Shown in pieces: positions 20,115 through 26,978 of a stretch of DNA of 64,000 bases. The DNA comes from Acidobacteriota bacterium. GTDB taxonomy: Bacteria; Acidobacteriota; Holophagae; Acanthopleuribacterales; Acanthopleuribacteraceae. The notes beneath the pieces were generated by a model. It made no database searches. It saw nothing but the letters and a program-made list of their open reading frames with translations, and was not told the origin of the DNA. Location of the stretch: positions 1 through 64,000 of the forward strand of contig JASJCB010000024.1 in the NCBI GenBank assembly GCA_030066195.1, in the 5' to 3' direction. The stretch's first letter is position 1. Each line of letters starts with the position of its first letter. A program made the position numbers and the translations under genes.

Positions 20115-21101
20115 TTGAGAATAATTGTGACCGGCGTTGCCGGCTTTATCGGTTCGCACTGCGCCCAAGCTCTTATTCGAGCGGGCCATCGCGTCCATGG
20201 CATCGACAACCTGAACGACTATTACATCAGCAGCTTGAAGCGTTACCGCCTGGAACAACTGAAACTCGCCGGCGATTACGCCTTCAGTCAGATCGATATT
20301 TGCGATCAGGACGCCATGACCGAGGTTTTTCGCAACTTCCAACCCGAGGCCGTACTTCATCTGGCCGCGCAGGCCGGCGTGCGTTACTCCCTGACCCATC
20401 CCTTCGTCTACGGCGACACCAATTTCACCGGGACCTTGAACATCCTGGAGTGCTGCCGTCACTTCGGCAAGCCCCGCCTGGTCTACGCCTCCTCCAGCAG
20501 CGTCTACGGTGGAAACACCAAGCTGCCCTTCTCTGAGGACGATCGCGTGGATACGCCGGTATCCCTGTATGCGGCCACCAAGAAAGCCAATGAGCTGACG
20601 GCCCACACCTATACCCACCTGTATGACCTGCAAACCATCGGCATGCGTTTTTTTACCGTCTACGGCCCCATGGGCAGGCCCGACATGGCCATGTGGCTGT
20701 TTACCGACGCCATCAGTCACGGGCGGCCGATCAAGGTGTTCAACCACGGCGATATGAGTCGTGACTTCACCTATATCGACGATATCGTATCCGGGGTAAC
20801 GGCATCGCTGACCGTGGACGGTTTGGACCGTTACGAGATCTTCAACCTGGGCAATAACGGCAGCGAACGCCTGATGTACCTGATCGAACAGATCGAGCAA
20901 TGCCTGGGCCGGGAAGCCGAAAAGATCATGATGCCCATGCAGGACGGCGACGTCAAAGACACCTACGCGGACATCTCGCGGGCGTCGGCCAAGCTGGGCT
21001 TCAAACCGTCCACCAGGCTCAGCGAAGGCGTTCCTCGCTTCGTGGAATGGTACCGGGCGCACCCACACTTCCACGGACCCGACACCGTCACCAAAACCTG
21101 A
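20115..21101 (+). CDS. NAD-dependent sugar epimerase, UDP-glucuronate 4-epimerase type
   Basis: This 328-residue extended short-chain dehydrogenase probably converts UDP-glucuronate to UDP-galacturonate for surface polysaccharide. The NAD-binding GxxGxxG motif is GVAGFIG at residues 7-13. The catalytic triad is visible as the SSSSVYG serine and the YAATK Tyr-Lys pair. The stretch RFFTVYGPMGRPDMAMWLF and HGDMSRDFTYIDDIV are hallmarks of the GlcA 4-epimerase subgroup rather than GalE. The start is TTG, with GGAGG 6 nt before it; the GTG at 20102 is in another frame. No other glycan genes flank it. It is the last core-like gene before the repeat array, which begins right at its stop codon. Confidence 0.9.
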   Translation: MRIIVTGVAGFIGSHCAQALIRAGHRVHGIDNLNDYYISSLKRYRLEQLKLAGDYAFSQIDICDQDAMTEVFRNFQPEAVLHLAAQAGVRYSLTHPFVYGDTNFTGTLNILECCRHFGKPRLVYASSSSVYGGNTKLPFSEDDRVDTPVSLYAATKKANELTAHTYTHLYDLQTIGMRFFTVYGPMGRPDMAMWLFTDAISHGRPIKVFNHGDMSRDFTYIDDIVSGVTASLTVDGLDRYEIFNLGNNGSERLMYLIEQIEQCLGREAEKIMMPMQDGDVKDTYADISRASAKLGFKPSTRLSEGVPRFVEWYRAHPHFHGPDTVTKT

Positions 21102-21573
21102 GTTGTCCCGAGCCGGCAGCAGTCGGGCAACGTTGCCCGTCCCCTTACCACTGAGTAGGTAGGGGTCATGCAACGCTGCACATGCCCTACCTACTGAATA
21201 AGTAGAGGTCATGCAATCTTGCACATGCTCTACCTACTGAGTAGGGAGGGGTCATGCAACATCGTACATGCCCTACCTACTGAGTAGGCAGCCTATATGC
21301 AACGCTGCACATGCCCTACTTACTGAGTAGGTAGCCTATATGCAACGCTGCACATGCCCTACTTACTGAGTAGGCAGCCTATGTACAACGTTGCACATAG
21401 GCTTCCGACATGTGGGTACATCCTCGAGCCGGGGAGGTACCCATGGAAGACCATACCCTTACTTCCTGAGCCGGGGAAGTACCCCACGGAACTCCCACAT
21501 GCACCTCCTTGACCCGAGAAGGTAGCCACATGCGGCATGTGGCTACCTCCCTGACGCAAGGAAGTAGCCATAG
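21102..21573. repeat. Tandem array of ~11 palindromic 43-bp units
   Basis: Units begin with a CTGAG-like box at 21108, 21151, 21194, 21237, 21280, 21323 and 21366 (period exactly 43). After a 14-base insertion they resume at 21423, 21466, 21508 and 21550 (period 42-43). Several units can fold as a hairpin around a core such as GCAACGTTGC. The arms differ between units but stay complementary: TAGGG with CCCTA at 21151, TAGAG with CTCTA at 21194, GCCTATGT with ACATAGGC at 21366, and GGTAGCCACATG with CATGTGGCTACC at 21508. The first unit contains a perfect 16-bp palindrome at 21124-21139. There are no unique spacers, so it is not CRISPR. Confidence 0.88.
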
Positions 21574-22124
21574 GGATACGAATAGACACTTTTTTCGAAC
21601 CCAAAAACGCCGTATGAAATTGGCAACTTGCGCAGCATAACGCATCTCCAGAAATGAAAATCTGTCATCACGATTTGAGACCTCTATCGAGTATCTTTCT
21701 ACCTTATTTGGGATCAAGAGAAGAAACAGTGGCAGGTGCAAGATCTAGAACTCTATGTATTAACAAGTGACTTGATGCCGATGGGTATGTGTTAACAAAA
21801 ATCAAAAGTGTTCACTTTCTGGCTTCAAAAAAACCTTACTGAAAGATCGGGGGGATTTGTTTGGTATTTTTGAGCTGGGGCGAAATAGATTGCTCTTTCG
21901 ATCTAACCAAGGCCCGAAATTCTACCCAATAGGGATTCTCGGTATATCAAATGTGAATCACCGAGAAATTCCAGAATTGAAATATACCTTTAATCTAAAC
22001 TTATATTTTACAGTGACTTTTGTATCTCTTTGTCTAGCTTCACGGTTCGATGCAAATTCCAAGATGTTAATTTTTTCCCAAAAAGGAGCGCTGTTAAGAG
22101 ATAATAGGTTGAGGTTCGGCCCTG
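21574..22124. other. AT-rich non-coding stretch
   Basis: The 551 bases between the array and the next gene are clearly AT-richer than the flanking core genes. An ORF of 94 codons from a TTG at 21857 overlaps the next gene out of frame, has no ribosome site and is not accepted. The clearest structure is the inverted repeat at 21936-21967, listed separately. Confidence 0.4.
21936..21967. promoter_or_regulatory. Inverted repeat TTCTCGGT...ACCGAGAA, candidate operator
   Basis: Perfect 8-bp arms (21936-21943 and 21960-21967) flank 16 bases. A related dyad precedes the convergent TPR gene at 24065-24087, and a single half-site, ACCGAGAAT, is at 24209-24217. Repetition ahead of both transcription units suggests a shared regulator. 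No binding protein is identified. Confidence 0.4.
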
Positions 22125-22949
22125 ATGAAGATGCAGATTAACTTTCAAAACCATGAATATCGTGTCCTTGACTCGAAAAGCAGTGGTCGTCGACAAAAGA
22201 TCCAGCATGCTCTTCTGATTATGAATTTGCCTCATGACCTTTCCATTACTTACACCGCAACCGAAGTGATAAAATATTCCTTTCCAAATGTACCGATCGA
22301 AAGATTAAGCAAACTCCAAGATTCATTATCTGCCCTTGCATCGTATCATCAAATAAAAGGAACGCCGGATAATATTGATAGCAATGGTAATATTGTGAGA
22401 GGCTCTGACGGTCGAAAATCAGCACGTTGGAATTTTAAAAATTGGGAAAAGATCATAAGTGATCCGGTCTGGAATCAGGCTGTCAGTTTAAAGAATCAAC
22501 TCTTGTTTCAAGTGGACTTAATGCAAATGAATCTAACGTGTAATTGTATCCCTTCTGTCTTCATGGATATACAAACACTGAAACCGTTCTATACATTTGA
22601 GCCATTAGTCGAAAAGCCCAAGCTTCCTGCTGAGTCCAGAAAGAAAAGACAGAAAATTCAATTTGCAATAGGATTTGTTGCCGCTATTTTCCTCTGTATT
22701 CTCTTTCCTTTTAACAAAACAGAAACAAATCATATAGATGTAGCAATCAATGATTGGCAAAGCCACTTACAAAAAGAGGTAGATACCACCTTACCTCTTT
22801 CTGAATATCTGACGTATTCAATCGAAAAAGAACTTTCAACTTTACCGAAGCCACCAAGTTGGGCGACCTGGGAATCTAACTGGAAAAGCGACGATCCTCG
22901 TTCGATTGAACCACCAAATCGCCACCTCTTTTTAGCAGGGTTTCCCTAG
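22125..22949 (+). CDS. Unidentified single-pass membrane protein
   Basis: The gene encodes 274 residues that I do not recognise. Residues 1-175 are hydrophilic and would be cytoplasmic. A basic stretch (ESRKKRQK) precedes one transmembrane segment at ~178-196 (FAIGFVAAIFLCILFPF). The remaining ~75 residues would be outside the membrane. The middle contains an ASYHQIKGTPDNIDSNGNIV segment and an RKSARWNFKNWEKI stretch. Two nearby ATGs (22125, 22131) could both serve. The gene is AT-rich compared with core genes, which suggests recent acquisition. Its stop codon overlaps the stop of the opposing 37-residue gene in the shared bases CTAG. A toxin-immunity or stress role cannot be supported from sequence alone. 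Confidence 0.65.
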   Translation: MKMQINFQNHEYRVLDSKSSGRRQKIQHALLIMNLPHDLSITYTATEVIKYSFPNVPIERLSKLQDSLSALASYHQIKGTPDNIDSNGNIVRGSDGRKSARWNFKNWEKIISDPVWNQAVSLKNQLLFQVDLMQMNLTCNCIPSVFMDIQTLKPFYTFEPLVEKPKLPAESRKKRQKIQFAIGFVAAIFLCILFPFNKTETNHIDVAINDWQSHLQKEVDTTLPLSEYLTYSIEKELSTLPKPPSWATWESNWKSDDPRSIEPPNRHLFLAGFP

Positions 22950-23059
22950 TCAGTTTCTTTTTCCGGTTCTGAAGGTTGAGGTTTGGAAGGGGTTTTGTTT
23001 TTTCCGCTCTTTTCATCCTCATCTAAAGGGTCGGGTCCATCTAATGGTCCTAATGCCAT
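22946..23059 (-). CDS. Small acidic/proline-rich protein, 37 residues
   Basis: The protein starts MALGPLDGPDPLDEDEK and ends EPEKETD. It is highly charged, proline-rich and probably disordered. An unusually strong ribosome site (AAGGAGGGAG) lies directly before its ATG, overlapping the end of the upstream TPR gene, so the two form an operon. Its stop codon shares CTAG with the convergent membrane-protein gene. No family is recognised. The strong translation signal is the main reason to call it a gene. Confidence 0.6.
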   Translation of the reverse strand: MALGPLDGPDPLDEDEKSGKNKTPSKPQPSEPEKETD

Positions 23060-23071
23060 GCTTCTCCCTCC

Positions 23072-24049
23072 TTATGGGCATGGGTGATTTTCCAAGATTT
23101 CAAAAACTTCAAGCAGATTTCCGTCTCCGACTGAACTTTTTGCCCAATTAATAACATGGTCCTTTCGCATGTTATATTGCTTACTATCTTGCCCGCAACT
23201 TGCAAGTCTAGCTAATAATGCGTTATTGTAGGCATACACTTTGCCTTCTTGCTGATCGTGATATTTTGAAGCTATATTCGCAGCTATGTTATATGCATCT
23301 TGTGGTTTTCCCATCATAAAATAAAGCATTGCAATTTTTACTTCTGCGGAATCAGCCGCCATTGTTTGACCCGATGACAAATATTCTTCTTTTGCCTTCT
23401 GACAAAAACTGAAACATGCTTTGTAGTCACCTGCAAGGAAGGCAATTTCAGATTTAACATCATAATAAAAACCGAGATCTCTTGGCTTTTTCAATTCTTT
23501 ATGGATACTGAGTGCCTTTTGGAGGTAAGTTTCTGCATTTGAGGGGTTTTTGTCCGAAACCTCAACAGCAGCTAATAGAAGGTAAACAGAATATATGCCA
23601 GTACGGTGATTAATTTTTTGGTATAAGTCAGTGCAGATTTGAAGGTACTTTCTAGCTAAAGAGTAGTCATTTACTTTTAAACCGAGGTTGCCCAGTAAAT
23701 AGCTGGTCCTAGCTTGTAGTTTAATGGAAATATCTTTTTCCGATAAGTATAAAGCATCTTCAAGAGCACCCGAATAATTCCCTGATTTGTACCTGACCCA
23801 GGCTCTTCCAAATAGGTATTTGGGATTATCATAGGTACGCCCAAGTGTTTCAAACCAAAAAATAGCTTCATCTACTTCGCCCCTTTGCATAAGCTTAATT
23901 CCAAAGTCATAAGGGGTCATACCATTTGATGTAATGATTTCAACAGCAGAAGCTACATTTTTGGAATCACCGCTCACAACTCCTCTGATGGTTGAGTTGT
24001 TGAACAGATCTTGGGATTGAGTCGCAAATAAAAAAATGAATAATAACAA
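23072..24049 (-). CDS. TPR-repeat protein, probably exported or membrane-tethered
   Basis: The 325-residue protein opens with a hydrophobic N-terminus (MLLFIFLFATQSQ) that looks like a short signal peptide. From about residue 45 onward it is built of helical pairs with TPR features, for example GEVDEAIFWFETLGR, YKSGNYSGALEDALYL, NDYSLARKYLQICTDLY, SNAETYLQKALSIHKEL and AGDYKACFSFCQKAKEEY. TPRs act as protein-interaction scaffolds; no catalytic domain is visible. The gene is AT-rich. It is followed by the 37-residue gene with only 12 bases between stop and start. The dyad at 24065-24087 lies just upstream of its start and could control it. The partner protein is unknown. Confidence 0.75.
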   Translation of the reverse strand: MLLFIFLFATQSQDLFNNSTIRGVVSGDSKNVASAVEIITSNGMTPYDFGIKLMQRGEVDEAIFWFETLGRTYDNPKYLFGRAWVRYKSGNYSGALEDALYLSEKDISIKLQARTSYLLGNLGLKVNDYSLARKYLQICTDLYQKINHRTGIYSVYLLLAAVEVSDKNPSNAETYLQKALSIHKELKKPRDLGFYYDVKSEIAFLAGDYKACFSFCQKAKEEYLSSGQTMAADSAEVKIAMLYFMMGKPQDAYNIAANIASKYHDQQEGKVYAYNNALLARLASCGQDSKQYNMRKDHVINWAKSSVGDGNLLEVFEILENHPCP

Positions 24050-24064
24050 AGCACCCTCCCAAAG

Positions 24065-24087
24065 ATTCTCGGTGTACTATCGAGAAT
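24065..24087. promoter_or_regulatory. Dyad ATTCTCG-N9-CGAGAAT, candidate operator
   Basis: Perfect 7-bp arms lie 16-38 bases upstream of the TPR gene's start codon, a typical operator position. The core matches the inverted repeat upstream of the opposing membrane-protein gene. Confidence 0.45.
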
Positions 24088-24144
24088 GGCCTTCAAAGAA
24101 GAATCTATCTATAAATGCTAACACAGGTTTGGAACAAAAATTTG

Positions 24145-24171
24145 TTTTTTTTGAGATTATCTCAAAAAAAA
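24145..24171. terminator. AT-rich symmetric hairpin
   Basis: A run of eight T plus GAGA is followed by TTA, then TCTC plus eight A: a 12-bp perfect stem with a 3-base loop. It resembles a bidirectional terminator, but the G/C content is low and it lies upstream of the TPR gene rather than after a gene. It may instead insulate the island's two halves. Confidence 0.35.
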
Positions 24172-24319
24172 TTTACGATAACCCTAATTTTTCTAATTAT
24201 TTAGTGAAACCGAGAATCGTTTTTTAGATTTTCCTTATAGCATTTGATTTTAGCGGTTGCTACATTCTTCATTGTCCAACCGATACCGGACACCCCTTCC
24301 CCCTTGGATCTATGGAAGG

Positions 24320-24670
24320 GAAAAGGGCCTGGCCCCCCAGGCCCTTACTATCACCGTCACGCACGGCTTGGAGGTTCGGTCACCCACATTCTCCATACAG
24401 GCTGATTCTCTGAGGGGAGACGCGGAAATGAGGGTTCTCAAATCATCATGCCACCGTTTGAGATCCCCCCGTTCCGTCATACTCCGCACCCCATCGGAAG
24501 GTAAATAGTTATGCAGGGAGAAAAAACAGGCATATGGTCGGTGGTTGGGTTTGGGTATATGGTTTTTTCTCCCTGCCTGCCTCATGGGAACGAGGGGATC
24601 TTTCATCAGGGAACCAGTATGAATTGTGAAGGCCCCTCGTTCTTCTTCCTTTTCTGGAAAGCTTTCAGCG
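24320..24670. repeat. Cluster of unrelated strong palindromes
   Basis: Five inverted repeats occur within 350 bases: GGGCCTGG-CCCC-CCAGGCCC starting near 24325; TCTCAAA/TTTGAGA at 24436-24463; CAGGGAGAAAAAAC/GTTTTTTCTCCCTG at 24514-24575 (14-bp arms); GAACGAGGGG/CCCCTCGTTC at 24588-24642; and GAAAGCTTTC at 24658-24667. Short ORFs crossing the cluster have no protein character. The cluster ends about 100 bases before the small GRPMKY gene and may be its leader or target region. Confidence 0.65.
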
Positions 24671-24770
24671 GACGGGAAGGAACGACTCTATCTTTCTCAT
24701 CCTCTCCGTGTAGATGGGGAACTCCCTCTTCTCTCATAAGCGCGACGGATCTTGCTTGGAGCCGCCGGTA

Positions 24771-25070
24771 ATGGGATTGGCTGGACGTCCCATGAAGTAC
24801 GCTCATATTATCCAAGCACTGGATGAGTATGAGTTGTACTCTCCGGCTACCATCGCTCGCTTTGCCGAGGCTAACGGTTTATTGCCGATCGTCGAGCATG
24901 CGTCCCAACGGGTCAAAGTCGCCATGGGCCGCTTGAGAAGCTACCATTCTTTCCCCAAAGGCGGTGATGGATTAATTCACTTACCTGGCCAATGTCCCAA
25001 GCCTGGCTGGTATGGCTGGCGGTGGAAGCTTCTCATTCTGGAGAACGGGGATGAAAAGGAACCGCCATAA
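24771..25070 (+). CDS. GRPMKY-family small protein, copy 1 of 3
   Basis: This 99-residue protein shares a full-length pattern with two others in this window (38664-38957 and 45315-45626). The blocks are GRPMKY at residues 5-10, LYSPA with a following helix that looks like the first part of a helix-turn-helix, a basic RVKVAMGR helix, FPKGGDG, and GWYGWRWK near the end. The start is set by GGAGCC before the ATG; an in-frame ATG 57 nt upstream adds residues absent from the other copies. I do not recognise the family. Basic residues and the HTH-like helix suggest nucleic-acid binding, which is inference. It is the first gene after the palindrome cluster and is followed after 116 bases by an unidentified gene on the same strand. 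Confidence 0.75.
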   Translation: MGLAGRPMKYAHIIQALDEYELYSPATIARFAEANGLLPIVEHASQRVKVAMGRLRSYHSFPKGGDGLIHLPGQCPKPGWYGWRWKLLILENGDEKEPP

Positions 25071-25186
25071 AACCGGCACCGTAACATTCCGCTCTTGCTT
25101 TCAGTTTTCCATACTCCCAAACTATTCGGATTCCCCAAGACAAGGCCGGTTACCCAAATCAAAACAAATTTCTCAGGAGAGCGTCT

Positions 25187-25924
25187 GTGGAAACAATGTC
25201 TGTCATGGCTATTCCTAAATTGACTACCTTTGATGAAAAGGCGCTTCTCGATCTCATAGGCCACCTAAATCCGTTTGGTTTAGCTTTTTTAGGTTTGACA
25301 CGCTTCGGCTCTTCCACGGAACTCCAACAGGCAACCCGGCTCATTCGTCAGATTACGAACAAGAAGATTTGGTGCTTTTTTCCCGATGAGGATGATCTTT
25401 CTTTTGGTATCGACCATTTTAGCAAGCACTTCTACATCCCGATGAGTTTCGGTCGGTATCGGCAGTTTGAAGCCGCTTCCTTTTTTACATACCCTCAGAT
25501 CCAGGTGGTATGCTTGAGAACCTGTATGGTCGATCAACAAGGCAGGGTTGTTCCCAGATTCTATTCCAAGAAACACATTATGTCTATATTGGAACTGGCT
25601 GACGAAACCTGGGCAAAATTTGAAGCGATGCACCCCTTTAGTGAGTACTGCTATCGAATGGTGTTTACCAAGCATGACCTGGCAAAGCCTTTCATGGAAA
25701 ATATACCCGCTTTTCGTAAGAGTGTCGATTTTCTCATGCACTTGGAAGGTATGAGGGCGCACACATTGGCAGACAAGATGTTCATTGTTGGTTCCCATGC
25801 TGAAAGTGTTCTTCATTTCCACCTAGAAGGCCCAAAAACGACCATCACGTACTATGAATACTTCCACCCCAGTTGGTACAACATGGATAGTGCGGTGATG
25901 AGGCAGGGGGCGAGGAGGGGGTAG
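25187..25924 (+). CDS. Unidentified 245-residue protein
   Basis: I do not recognise this protein. It starts at GTG, with AGGAG ending 7 nt upstream; the ATG nine bases later has poorer spacing. It is rich in Phe, His and Tyr, with no signal peptide or TM segment, so it is probably cytoplasmic. Segments such as NPFGLAFLGLTRFGSSTELQ, IWCFFPDEDDLSFGIDHFSK and SAESVLHFHLEG-like strands suggest an alpha/beta fold. Conserved metal or nucleophile motifs are not evident. It follows GRPMKY copy 1 on the same strand, but the other two GRPMKY copies have no such partner, so the link is not general. The C-terminus (GARRG) runs into a GC-rich palindromic zone and may be variable. Confidence 0.6.
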   Translation: METMSVMAIPKLTTFDEKALLDLIGHLNPFGLAFLGLTRFGSSTELQQATRLIRQITNKKIWCFFPDEDDLSFGIDHFSKHFYIPMSFGRYRQFEAASFFTYPQIQVVCLRTCMVDQQGRVVPRFYSKKHIMSILELADETWAKFEAMHPFSEYCYRMVFTKHDLAKPFMENIPAFRKSVDFLMHLEGMRAHTLADKMFIVGSHAESVLHFHLEGPKTTITYYEYFHPSWYNMDSAVMRQGARRG

Positions 25925-26392
25925 TTGGATTTCATAAGATTTTTCAAGAATAAAAGCATGAAGGAGCGTGGTGAGTGTGTCCCATAGCATCCAGGTACAC
26001 AACGCCCTACGGGGTAGGGGGAATGGGGGGACGTTACCCCGGGTAGGCCGCGATGACGGGGTCATCACGACCAACCCGGGGCTGATAATACACAACACCC
26101 TTCGGGGTATAAGAAGACGGCAACAAAAGTAAAAAGGGCAGCGCCTTGTAAAACCCCAGGTCATGTGGCATTCAGGCAACGCCAACATCGGGCCTTTTCG
26201 CATTGGGTGAGGGTTGAGCGATTCAGGTTACGGGTAAACCCGTGATCGGAGATGACGGTAGTACTTGGTTGTGATTTGTGTCCGTCGCCAGGTATGTATC
26301 ATGGCTCCACAGCACAGAAACAAACGGAAAATCGCATTTCACAACCAAAAGCATCTAGATGCGATGTGTCTGAGAAGATATGCCTTGTTTTA
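25925..26392. other. Non-coding, palindrome-rich stretch
   Basis: This holds no credible gene. It contains many short dyads: CCCTACGGGGTAGGG around 26005, ACCCCGGGT near 26036, GATGACGGGGTCATC near 26052, ACACCCTTCGGGGTAT near 26095, ACGGGTAAACCCGT at 26230-26243 and the perfect GCATCTAGATGC at 26351-26362. The G+C shift relative to both neighbours is visible by eye. Confidence 0.5.
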
Positions 26393-26735
26393 CTGATTCA
26401 ATCGTTGATGATTGCCGCCACGGGTCGAGGGTTTTCCCCTGATTTCTCGATTCAGCTTGCCGAGAGAGGCACAATCTGCCCGGATTCCTCGATTCCAAAA
26501 GTCGGGGCGCAAAGAATCAGTTCTCATTCTTTGCTCCTGACTTTTCCGGGTCAAGGACCTACAACTGATTTCTTTCACATTACTTTTAGGGGAGCAAAGA
26601 ATCAGTTCTCATTCTTTGCTCCCGACTTTTCCGGGTCGAGGAATGAGGCCTGATTCTTTGCTCCTGACTTTTCCGGGTCGAGGAATCAGAACCGATTCTT
26701 TGCTCCTCGATTTGCAGACACAACGAATGACAACT
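26393..26735. repeat. Tandem array of ~8 units of 42 bp, mixed orientation
   Basis: An ATTC(TTT) anchor recurs at 26442, 26484, 26526, 26568, 26611, 26653 and 26695 (steps of 42 or 43), with a further degenerate unit near 26396. The cleanest unit carries CTGATTC and GAATCAG at its ends and TTTTCCGGGTCGAGG inside. The units at 26484 and 26568 read like the reverse complement of the others, so orientation varies. No gene-like ORF survives; a 133-codon ORF across the array is repeat-derived. The 26736-26978 leader beyond it has a dyad (AACCAT...ATGGTT, ~26865-26902) ahead of the kinase gene. Confidence 0.82.
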
Positions 26736-26978
26736 GGAAACGAGGCTCTGAACTCCCCTCTTCCTCAACCAAACAACAGCCCTTAGGGAATGCCCTCTAC
26801 TCAGTTCAGAACCCCGGCAAAGAGATGTTCGGACGGTTTGCCCGCCTCCACGATCACGGGATTAAACCATGGAAATGATTCACCCTAATGGTTTCATGGT
26901 TAACCTACGACCGGTGAATACCGAATAAGGGAAAAGAGGATTCCGGTTCCTCGCTCATGTGCTATCTGGAAGGGTCCT

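Noticed and set aside
21102-21573. CRISPR array
   Set aside because: Repeats are contiguous 43-bp units with no unique spacers, the units themselves vary, and no cas gene is nearby.
21857-22141. 94-codon ORF upstream of the membrane-protein gene
   Set aside because: It begins at TTG without a ribosome site, overlaps the accepted gene out of frame and crosses the operator-like dyad.
24257-24771. Pair of short plus-strand ORFs, considered as a decayed group II intron or transposase
   Set aside because: No reverse transcriptase, transposase or domain V-like motif is seen; the stretch consists of palindromes.
25823-26203. 126-codon minus-strand ORF
   Set aside because: It overlaps the 245-residue gene antisense and extends into GC-rich palindromes; composition is not protein-like.
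26252-26653. 133-codon plus-strand ORF
   Set aside because: It runs through the 42-bp repeat array, and its protein is a translation of the repeats without a ribosome site or family features.
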